The translations under genes were made by a program, and so were the position numbers. The notes under the pieces were generated by a model that saw nothing but the letters and a program-made list of their open reading frames with translations, ran no database searches and was not told where the DNA came from. A stretch of DNA of 5,059 nt from an uncultured Alphaproteobacteria bacterium (lineage in GTDB: Bacteria; Pseudomonadota; Alphaproteobacteria; RF32; CAG-239): the NCBI GenBank assembly GCA_900553115.1, contig USCF01000095.1:1-5059 (forward strand), written 5' to 3'. Positions 1 through 5,059 of this stretch are shown piece after piece. Numbering within the stretch: position 1 is the first letter of the stretch; each line of letters starts with the position of its first letter.

Positions 1-47
1 CCATCAATGTCAATAGGTTGAACACAAATTTTATAAATATTTTTCAT
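1..47 (-). CDS. Possible start of a downstream gene, cut by the left window edge
   Basis: An ATG on the minus strand at 47-45 opens a frame that stays free of stops to the window edge: 15 codons plus two bases, beginning MKNIYKICVQPIDID. It lies 45 bp beyond the rnhA stop in the same direction, so it could be the next gene of the M16-AlbA_2-rnhA block. The upstream sequence has only a weak ribosome-binding candidate (TTGAGAAT just before the ATG). Fifteen residues are too few to name a family, and a frame this short can stay open by chance. Confidence 0.35.
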   Translation of the reverse strand, partial: MKNIYKICVQPIDID

Positions 48-92
48 ATTCTCAACAAAAGAACTTTACATTCAAAAAACTAAAATGCATTT

Positions 93-557
93 TTAAGCTT
101 TATCCGCTATTTTTTCTTCTTTAATTTTTGCAACTTCACCACGGGCAAGCGCGTCACAGCGTTCGTTTTCGGGGTGACCGTTATGTCCTTTTACCCACAG
201 CCAGCGAATTTCATGCTGTTGTGTCAGCTCGTCCAAGCGCTGCCATAAATCAATGTTTTTAACCGCCTGTTTTTTATTTGCCGTCTGCCAGTTGTTGCGT
301 TTCCAATTAGCCAGCCATTCGGTTATGCCGTTCATCACATATTTACTGTCGGTGTAAAGTGAAATATTGCACTTGGTTTTAAGCGCGCTCAATGCCATAA
401 TCACAGCCATCAGCTCCATACGATTGTTAGTAGTGTTTTCTTCTCCACCGCTTAACTCTTTTTCAATATCCTTATAGCGTAAAATCGCGCCCCAACCGCC
501 TACTCCGGGGTTGCCGGAACAAGCTCCGTCCGTAAAAATCTCCACTCTTGCTGTCAT
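93..557 (-). CDS. rnhA: Ribonuclease HI
   Basis: RNase HI cuts the RNA strand of RNA/DNA hybrids in the cytoplasm, removing R-loops and helping with primer removal; it needs Mg2+. The 154 residues match the full length of the E. coli-type enzyme (155 aa). The metal-binding carboxylates are all present at the expected positions: D10 in [12 protein letters not shown]48 in NNRMEL, D70 in YTDSKYV and D135 in [10 protein letters not shown]. The active-site loop histidine is H125 in VKGHNGH, and the basic, Trp-rich handle region ([10 protein letters not shown], about 81-90) is also present, as in E. coli-type enzymes. The ATG at 557-555 directly follows the TAA of the upstream AlbA_2 gene with no gap, so translation is probably coupled and the ribosome-binding site lies within the end of that gene (weak AGTGGA). 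No terminator is obvious after the stop. Confidence 0.97.
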   Translation of the reverse strand: MTARVEIFTDGACSGNPGVGGWGAILRYKDIEKELSGGEENTTNNRMELMAVIMALSALKTKCNISLYTDSKYVMNGITEWLANWKRNNWQTANKKQAVKNIDLWQRLDELTQQHEIRWLWVKGHNGHPENERCDALARGEVAKIKEEKIADKA

Positions 558-1631
558 TTATTCCACTTTTCGTAAAAACTCGTTAAAAAATTCATTAATC
601 AGCCACTCATTATTTTTTTCATCAGTCCGCAAAGCCTTGGCCACAAATGAGCGTAAATTATTTTTCAGCCCGCTTATTCTAAATGATTTCGGCGCGGCGC
701 GCTCTGCCCCAACAACACCATCCAGCAGCAAATCATCGTCAACCAGCGGTGACAAAATTATCTCAATTCTTGTAAACTTCAAAATTCCGCGCGGTGGCAA
801 ACGCAATTCCGGCTTAGTTATCAGGTTCAAATGCCCTGCTATTCCCTGAATAGAATACATTTGGTTATAATCCAAAAACCGTACTTTATTATTAACACCG
901 CCATAATTTTCGGTAGTGCAAGTCAGATAAAGCTCACTGGCAATCACATTGCTTTCATTTTTACAAAATACATCAAACGAAACTTTGACATATTTGCGCA
1001 CCGCCTTGCCTTTTTTACTTTTCAGATAAAGAATTTCAGCTTCATCATTCTGCACAATTTCCAGCTTGCGGTTTTCTATCATCAGTTCCACATTAGGCTG
1101 TGGTTGGCGTCCAAACATTCCGGCAATCACCGAATACGGAGCCGGTACATTGTTTGAACCCGAACGAATGTAAATATGGCTGCCGATTGTTGTCATCAGC
1201 GGAGCCAAATCGGATTTTGGAATATATGTTGCCAAATAGCCATCACCATTTTTATCGCAAGCAATTATGTGGTTGCGCACTTTATTGTGACTTGGAATGG
1301 TGCAGCCGGAGATAGCGTTTTCTACCCAGCTCATAAAGCGGTGTACGTTGTGAACTTTAACTTTGCTTTTTGCCACATCGCCAACCTCACAGTCGCGGGA
1401 ACATTCAACGCCCCAAATAATCACTCCGCCTTCCGAATTGCCAAAACCGGATATACACTTAGAAAGATTGCGCCTATCGTCACTGCACAGCGCCTGACCA
1501 TGCTTGCCGGTAGAAGCCGCCTGCTTAAAGTCCAAAAACAACTCTTCTGTCTGCCGCTCGCGGATAAACTCATCAAGCGCGTCTTCGCCAAAATAGATCA
1601 GCTTTTCAAATATATCTTCAGCTCTTGACAT
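558..1631 (-). CDS. AlbA_2 (Schlafen-type) domain protein, putative nucleic-acid-binding
   Basis: This 357-residue protein has an N-terminal AlbA_2 domain (the family often annotated as 'ATP-binding' or 'helix-turn-helix domain-containing' protein). Visible signature elements are E29-E30 followed by LDFK (33-36), then SDDRRNLSKCISGFGNSEGG (50-69) and VIIWGVE (70-76), a PKSDLAPL segment (138-145), YIRSG (154-158) and a conserved-looking MFGRQPQP (172-179). AlbA_2 domains are related to the Schlafen core and are thought to bind nucleic acid; some Schlafens are RNases. Residues ~180-357 are not recognised; no signal peptide or membrane segment is apparent. The start is supported by AGGAG (minus strand, 1644-1640) 8 nt before the ATG. 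It lies 49 bp after the M16 peptidase stop and abuts rnhA directly. The specific function is unknown; a nucleic-acid role is inferred from the domain and the rnhA neighbour. Confidence 0.85.
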   Translation of the reverse strand: MSRAEDIFEKLIYFGEDALDEFIRERQTEELFLDFKQAASTGKHGQALCSDDRRNLSKCISGFGNSEGGVIIWGVECSRDCEVGDVAKSKVKVHNVHRFMSWVENAISGCTIPSHNKVRNHIIACDKNGDGYLATYIPKSDLAPLMTTIGSHIYIRSGSNNVPAPYSVIAGMFGRQPQPNVELMIENRKLEIVQNDEAEILYLKSKKGKAVRKYVKVSFDVFCKNESNVIASELYLTCTTENYGGVNNKVRFLDYNQMYSIQGIAGHLNLITKPELRLPPRGILKFTRIEIILSPLVDDDLLLDGVVGAERAAPKSFRISGLKNNLRSFVAKALRTDEKNNEWLINEFFNEFLRKVE

Positions 1632-1639
1632 GGCGGCAT

Positions 1640-1644
1640 CTCCT
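1640..1644 (-). promoter_or_regulatory. Ribosome-binding site of the AlbA_2 gene
   Basis: AGGAG on the minus strand with an 8-nt spacer to the ATG at 1631-1629. It supports this start over the out-of-frame ATG that overlaps the motif. Confidence 0.7.
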
Positions 1645-1663
1645 GTTGTTGCATTTATGGCTT

Positions 1664-1692
1664 ATAATATCACAATCCGCTTAAAAACGCAA
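1664..1692 (-). promoter_or_regulatory. Candidate sigma70-type promoter for AlbA_2-rnhA
   Basis: On the minus strand a -35-like TTGCGT (1692-1687, overlapping the last codons of the M16 gene) is followed, after exactly 17 nt, by a -10-like TATTAT (1669-1664, five of six consensus bases). Transcription would begin near 1657, giving a leader of about 25 nt that carries the AGGAG site. It would let AlbA_2-rnhA be transcribed separately from the M16 gene. Found by eye in AT-rich sequence, so tentative. Confidence 0.4.
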
Positions 1693-2943
1693 ATACTTCT
1701 CTACAATATCATAACTTGGATAATCATGCAGATTGCCCAAAAGCGTATAAGTAGGCTTGCTAACAAACAAACGCCGCGCCACACGCTGAATATCATCTTT
1801 ATTGATAGCGTTGATTTTTTCCACAATTTCTTCAACCGGAATCACGCGGTTATATAAAAGATGCTGACGGGCAATCACTTCGGCGGTAGAAGAAGAGCTT
1901 TCCAAAGCCATCAGCATACTTGCCTTGAGCTGAACTTTTACACGCTCCAATTCTTTGTCAGTCACATATTCATTGACAACTTTTTTCAGCTCATCAGCCA
2001 CCACCGGAACATATTGCTTGATTTCTTCTTCATTCAAACCGGCGTAAATTCCAAACATACCGCTGCCGGTGTGCGCATTGGCAAAACTGTATACCGTATA
2101 AACCAAGCCGCGCTTTTCACGGATTTCTTGGAACAAACGAGATGACATGCTGCCGCCAAGCAAGGTCGAAAGCACAGTTACCGGATAATAGTCAGCATCG
2201 TTATACGGCACTCCTTCAAAGCCAAGTAAAACTTGAGCTTGTTCAATATCGCGGGTTTTGATAGATGAACCGCCTGTATAATGCTGCGCGTCTTTAACAT
2301 AGTCTGTTTTTTCACGCAAACCAGACATTCGATCCTCTACCATTTTAACAAATTCATCATGGTTCAAATTACCAACAGCGGCAACAACCATATTTTCAGC
2401 GGCGTAGTTGTGTTTCATATAATCATGCAGTTTATCGGCGTTAAATGAGCGGACTTTTTCCGCCGGACCAAGAATACTGCGTCCCAGAGCCTGATTAGCA
2501 AAGGCTGTTTCTTGAAAATAGTCATAAACAATATCGCTTGGATCATCATTAGTCTGTTTAATTTCCTGCACTACAACTTCTTTTTCTTTTGCCAGTTCGG
2601 CAGCGTCAAAAGTCGGCGCCATAATCAAATCAGTCAGCACGTCTGTGGCCAATTCCACATCGTTTTTAAGCATTTTAGCATAAAAAGCCGTAAACTCGCG
2701 CGAAGTATAAGCGTTGGTCTGCCCTCCCACGTTTTCTATATCTTCGGAAATTTGCAAAGAGTTACGTTTTTTTGTACCTTTAAATACCGTATGTTCTACA
2801 AAATGCGAAATTCCGTTTCTTTCCAGCGTTTCACAGGCGCTGCCGGTGTTTACCCAAATACCCAAAGAAACCGTTTCAGTCTGCGGACGTTCAACCGAAG
2901 CAACCCGCAAGCCGTTTTTCAATGTTGTTAACTTAACTTCCAT
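1681..2943 (-). CDS. M16 family zinc metallopeptidase (mitochondrial processing peptidase-like)
   Basis: A complete 420-residue two-domain M16B peptidase, the usual length of the stand-alone bacterial members. The inverted zinc motif HxxEH is H47-F-V-E50-H51, and the third zinc ligand is probably E127 in VVVQEI, 76 residues later, as expected for the family; so the enzyme should be active and resembles the catalytic (beta) subunit of the processing peptidase. The helix GGQTNAYTSREFTAFYAK (73-90) is a typical family segment. The C-terminal half has LFQEIREKRGLVYTVYS (around 265-290), the conserved Arg/Tyr substrate-contact region. No signal peptide is seen, so a cytoplasmic location is likely; the substrate is unknown. 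The ATG at 2943 fits the usual family start (a short beta strand, then LKNGLRV). A weak AAGG site lies 11 nt upstream. It is transcribed away from elbB and towards AlbA_2-rnhA. Confidence 0.95.
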   Translation of the reverse strand: MEVKLTTLKNGLRVASVERPQTETVSLGIWVNTGSACETLERNGISHFVEHTVFKGTKKRNSLQISEDIENVGGQTNAYTSREFTAFYAKMLKNDVELATDVLTDLIMAPTFDAAELAKEKEVVVQEIKQTNDDPSDIVYDYFQETAFANQALGRSILGPAEKVRSFNADKLHDYMKHNYAAENMVVAAVGNLNHDEFVKMVEDRMSGLREKTDYVKDAQHYTGGSSIKTRDIEQAQVLLGFEGVPYNDADYYPVTVLSTLLGGSMSSRLFQEIREKRGLVYTVYSFANAHTGSGMFGIYAGLNEEEIKQYVPVVADELKKVVNEYVTDKELERVKVQLKASMLMALESSSSTAEVIARQHLLYNRVIPVEEIVEKINAINKDDIQRVARRLFVSKPTYTLLGNLHDYPSYDIVEKYLRF

Positions 2944-2975
2944 AAAAAATCTTGCCTTATCCTAAAAAATTACGT

Positions 2976-3004
2976 ATGACAGCATTATATTATTTGATTA
3001 TGAT
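2976..3004 (+). promoter_or_regulatory. Candidate promoter of elbB
   Basis: ATGACA (2976-2981, five of six -35 consensus bases) and TATGAT (2999-3004, five of six -10 bases) are separated by exactly 17 nt. The start would fall near 3011, with a leader of about 26 nt ending in the AAGGGGG site. Confidence 0.5.
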
Positions 3005-3011
3005 AAATCAA
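2984..3011 (-). promoter_or_regulatory. Candidate promoter of the M16 peptidase gene
   Basis: On the minus strand TTGATT (3011-3006) and a perfect TATAAT (2989-2984) are separated by 16 nt. Transcription would start near 2978, leaving a leader of about 34 nt. It overlaps the oppositely directed elbB promoter candidate. Confidence 0.5.
2994..3011. promoter_or_regulatory. Operator-like dyad in the divergent promoter
   Basis: TTGATT and AATCAA form a perfect 6-bp inverted repeat around a 6-nt centre (ATGATA). The left arm and centre overlap the elbB -10 candidate (2999-3004), and the right arm is the -35 candidate of the M16 gene. A dimeric regulator bound here could affect both genes. AT-rich dyads of this size do arise by chance, and no regulator is encoded beside it. 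Confidence 0.3.
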
Positions 3012-3023
3012 CACAAAACTTAT

Positions 3024-3030
3024 AAGGGGG
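3024..3030 (+). promoter_or_regulatory. Strong ribosome-binding site of elbB
   Basis: AAGGGGG with a 6-nt spacer (TATATA) to the ATG at 3037. It fixes this start over an upstream ATG at 2976 or 2952, which lies in another frame. Confidence 0.75.
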
Positions 3031-3036
3031 TATATA

Positions 3037-3714
3037 ATGGGGACAAAATTACATTTTGCCGTGGTTCTTTCAGGATGCGGACGCGCCGATGGCTCGGAAA
3101 TTCACGAAGCGGTATGCGCTCTGCTTTGCATTGAAAATATGGGCTGCACTTATCAATGCTTTGCACCGGATATTGACCAAGCGGCGGTGGTTAATCATCT
3201 AAACAATCAAGCCATGAATGAAAAACGTAATGTTTTGGTGGAATCTGCCCGTATTGCCCGCGGCAATATTCTGGACCTGAAAGAATTTAACACCAAAGAT
3301 TATGACGCCATTATCTTCCCAGGTGGGCTTGGCGCTGTCACCAACTGGTGTGATTTTGCCGGACGCGGTGTTTCTTGCAATATCAACACCAGCGTAAAGC
3401 AGGTTATCCGCAAATGCTGGGAAGACAAAGTAGTTATCGGCGCAATGTGCATCGCTCCGGTTTTGATTGCTCTGGTTTTGGCCGACAAACACGTTAAATT
3501 CACGCTTGGCGCCGGCGGCGATACAGCCCGTAAACTGGAAGAACTTGGCGCGATTCACGAAGAAGTCGGCGTTTCCGATGTTTGCATAGACCGCGATAAT
3601 CTGGTTTGCAGCACTCCGGCTTATATGCTTGCCACCAATATGCTTGATGTCTGCCAAGGTGCGCAAAATATGGTCGGAGCAATCTGCCAATTGATTGAGG
3701 ATAAAACTCGATAA
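3037..3714 (+). CDS. elbB: ElbB, DJ-1/PfpI-superfamily glyoxalase
   Basis: ElbB belongs to the DJ-1/PfpI (class I glutamine amidotransferase-like) fold; the E. coli protein is linked to isoprenoid synthesis and has weak glyoxalase activity (glyoxal to glycolate without glutathione). The 225 residues are close to the E. coli length (217). Family marks in order: LSGCGRADGSEIHE (11-24), ESARIARGNI (69-78), FPGGLGAVTNWCDFA (94-108), the nucleophile-elbow cysteine C138 in GAMCIAP (135-141), and GAGGD (158-162). No export signal, so it is cytoplasmic. It carries 13 cysteines (5.8%), unusually many. A strong ribosome-binding site precedes it. It diverges from the M16 gene and ends 79 bp before gltX. 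Gene identity is firm; the physiological substrate in this organism is not known. Confidence 0.94.
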   Translation: MGTKLHFAVVLSGCGRADGSEIHEAVCALLCIENMGCTYQCFAPDIDQAAVVNHLNNQAMNEKRNVLVESARIARGNILDLKEFNTKDYDAIIFPGGLGAVTNWCDFAGRGVSCNINTSVKQVIRKCWEDKVVIGAMCIAPVLIALVLADKHVKFTLGAGGDTARKLEELGAIHEEVGVSDVCIDRDNLVCSTPAYMLATNMLDVCQGAQNMVGAICQLIEDKTR

Positions 3715-3719
3715 AACTC

Positions 3720-3747
3720 TTGCAATACGCAAATTTTGGTCTATTCT
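3720..3747 (+). promoter_or_regulatory. Candidate promoter of gltX
   Basis: TTGCAA (3720-3725) and TATTCT (3742-3747) are 16 nt apart, just after the elbB stop. The start would be near 3754, leaving a leader of about 40 nt before the ATG at 3794, with AAAGGA (3777-3782) as ribosome-binding site, 11 nt from the start. No convincing terminator lies between elbB and gltX, so read-through is also possible. Confidence 0.35.
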
Positions 3748-3793
3748 AAGGGCAGTTATTAATAAAAAATGCATTTAAAGGATTGTTACAACT

Positions 3794-4732
3794 ATGAAAA
3801 ACAGAACCAGATTTGCGCCAAGCCCGACCGGATATATGCACATCGGCAACCTGCGCACGGCTTTATATGAATATTTAATTGCTAAATCTGCCGGCGGAGA
3901 TTTTATTTTGCGTATTGAAGACACTGACCAAAAACGCTATGTCGAAGGCGCAACCGATATAATTTTCAAAACCTTAAAACGTGTAGGTATGAACTGGGAC
4001 GAAGGTCCGGATATCGGCGGTGAATTTGGTCCCTACGTACAATCAGAACGTCGTAATATCTATCAAAAATATGCTCACAAATTGGTTGAACTTGGCGGTG
4101 CACACTATTGTTTTTGTGCACAAAAAGAAGAAACAGAAGAAGTTGATGAAGACACACCTGAAGCACATATAAAATTCAAAGACCCATGCTTAAAAATCTC
4201 TTTGGAAGAAGCTAAAAAGCGAGTTGCCGCCGGCGAACCATACACCATTCGCCAAACCATTAATAAAAAAGGCACTTCGGTTTTTCACGATGTAGTATAC
4301 GGTGATATTGAAATTGATTATGACGAGCTTGACGAAGGCGTTCTGCTAAAATCTGACGGTCTGCCGACTTATAACTTTGCCAATGTGGTAGACGACCATT
4401 TAATGCAGATAACTCACGTTGTGCGCGGCAATGAATATATTTCTTCCACCCCTAAATATAACCTGATTTATGAAGCGTTTGGCTGGACACCTCCGATTTA
4501 TGTTCACGTTCCGCCGGTTATGAAAGACGCTCAGCACAAATTAAGCAAACGCAACGGCGATGCTTCTTTCCAAGATTTGGTGGCTAAAGGCTATTTGCCG
4601 GAAGCAATTTTGAACTATATCGCCTTGCTTGGATGGAACCCTGGAACAGAGCAAGAAATCTTTTCATTAGAAGAACTTAAACAATGTTTTTCAAGCGAAA
4701 GATTAAATAAATCTCCAGCAATTTTTGATTTT
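3794..4732 (+). pseudogene. gltX: Glutamyl-tRNA synthetase, 3'-truncated at a junction
   Basis: GluRS charges tRNA-Glu with glutamate using ATP in the cytoplasm. The class-I signatures are present: [20 protein letters not shown] with HIGN at 16-19, ILRIEDTD, the segment [19 protein letters not shown] followed by THVVRGNEY, and the KMSKS-type loop K249-L-S-K-R253. Three cysteines, C106-x-C108 and C132, resemble part of the zinc site seen in E. coli GluRS; the fourth ligand is not obvious. Recognisable sequence stops at about F313 (KSPAIFDF). The family normally has 440-490 residues, so the anticodon-binding C-terminal domain is missing. The frame runs on for 31 unrelated, mostly hydrophobic residues to a stop at 4826-4828. 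This is more likely an assembly break than a decayed gene, because the rest is intact and the gene is essential. Many alphaproteobacteria have two GluRS copies, so a dispensable second copy is possible. Confidence 0.9.
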
Positions 4733-4778
4733 TTTGTAATATATGTATCTATATCCTTTTTTTGTTCTTTTATTTTTT
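4733..4778. other. Low-complexity AT-rich seam between unrelated sequences
   Basis: About 46 bp, mostly T on the plus strand with several runs of 5-7 T, and 22% GC over 4741-4800. GluRS similarity ends on its left and TetR similarity ends on its right. It has no hairpin that would make it a terminator and encodes nothing recognisable. The most likely reading is an artificial or recombination junction. Confidence 0.7.
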
Positions 4779-5059
4779 GTATTTTTTTCCGTGCTTTTTG
4801 GCGGTCCAGTAGGGGATCTGTTCAATGAATCGTATGGCGTCCTCCGGATCGGTGGGGGCCAGAGCCATGAAGTCATCCTCCACCTTGGTCATACAGTAGG
4901 CAGTGGACTGAATGATCAGATCATCCAGATTTTCAAAGTACTGATAGAGTGTGGCAACATTGCAGCCGCACGCTTCTGCCACTGCTTTTACGCCCACGCC
5001 GTTCAGTCCGTGCTCGGCATAACAGTCATAGGCCTTTTCCATGATCTCGATTTTTTTGT
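4770..5059 (-). pseudogene. TetR/AcrR-family regulator fragment, broken at both ends
   Basis: TetR repressors bind operator DNA through an N-terminal helix-turn-helix and sense a ligand through a C-terminal helical domain. From the first in-window Met (5042) the fragment reads MEKAYDCYAEHGLNGVGVKA, then AEACGCNVATLYQYFENLDDL, a typical helix-turn-helix (about residues 17-36), then the start of the ligand domain to [13 protein letters not shown]. It then hits KK and a stop at 4772-4770 in A-rich sequence. Full members have ~190-200 residues, so at least the last half is missing. Upstream of that Met the frame stays open to the window edge (KKIEI), so the true start is probably outside the window. 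GC is about 53% over 4801-5040, clearly above the rest of the window, and the sequence resembles regulators of gut Clostridia. It is probably foreign to the replicon on the left. Confidence 0.8.

Noticed and set aside
1176..1628. 150-codon open frame on the plus strand, with similar frames at 511-849, 831-1157 and 2512-2931
   Set aside because: These are antisense to the AlbA_2 gene or the M16 gene, with biased, motif-free translations; they are shadows of the coding strand.
3720..3736. Small hairpin TTGC-AATAC-GCAA followed by ATTTT as an elbB terminator
   Set aside because: The stem is only 4 bp and the T tract is short; too weak to call.
3199..3774. 191-codon open frame on the minus strand
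   Set aside because: It lies almost wholly antisense to elbB, whose family motifs are unambiguous; the translation shows no domain and no ribosome-binding site.
4733..4790. T-runs as a bidirectional intrinsic terminator
   Set aside because: No GC-rich stem precedes the T-runs on either strand, and both flanking genes end prematurely here.
4733..4828. Hydrophobic tail continuing the gltX frame, which could pass for a membrane anchor
   Set aside because: It is T-rich low-complexity DNA read as Phe/Ile, then the antisense of the TetR fragment; a GluRS with a membrane tail in place of its anticodon-binding domain is not credible.
4738..5048. Mobile element bounded by direct repeats
   Set aside because: There are no terminal inverted repeats and no transposase, and the enclosed gene is truncated; the repeat is a T-run and one copy sits at the window edge.
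1..5059. CRISPR array, tRNA, rRNA or riboswitch
   Set aside because: No regularly spaced repeats, cloverleaf or conserved RNA motif was found; intergenic spaces are all below 100 bp.

Overview
The first ~4.73 kb looks like a chromosomal segment of an AT-leaning Gram-negative bacterium, most likely an uncultured, host-associated alphaproteobacterium. This rests on the look of the proteins: a stand-alone M16 peptidase resembling the beta subunit of the mitochondrial processing peptidase, a class-I RNase HI, ElbB and a bacterial-type GluRS. The taxon is inferred; no search was run.

Layout. Leftward block (2943 to 1): M16 peptidase, then an AlbA_2 (Schlafen-type) domain protein, then rnhA, whose ATG directly abuts the AlbA_2 stop codon, then probably the first codons of another gene cut by the left edge. 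Rightward block: elbB, then gltX. The two blocks diverge from a 93-bp intergenic region with face-to-face promoter candidates that share an 18-bp dyad. Further promoter candidates lie before the AlbA_2 gene and before gltX.

Right end (about 4733-5059). gltX loses recognisable GluRS sequence after residue ~313, at a T-rich stretch. About 46 bp of low-complexity AT-rich DNA follows, then a leftward TetR-family regulator fragment of clearly higher GC (about 53% over 4801-5040 by hand count, against roughly 30-48% in two gltX lines counted). It is truncated at the same junction. The TetR fragment looks like a Gram-positive gut (Clostridia/Lachnospiraceae) type. Two unrelated genes both broken at one homopolymer-rich seam suggest a chimeric contig end more than a natural locus, although a real insertion or rearrangement cannot be excluded from sequence alone.

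How the genes work together. They are mostly housekeeping: RNA/DNA hybrid removal (RNase HI), a putative nucleic-acid-binding AlbA_2 protein coupled to it, proteolysis (M16), glyoxal detoxification or isoprenoid-linked function (ElbB) and Glu-tRNA charging (GltX). I see no CRISPR array, tRNA, rRNA, IS element or complete defence cassette, and no convincing new system. The most notable items are the junction, the AlbA_2-rnhA coupling and the dyad in the divergent promoter.
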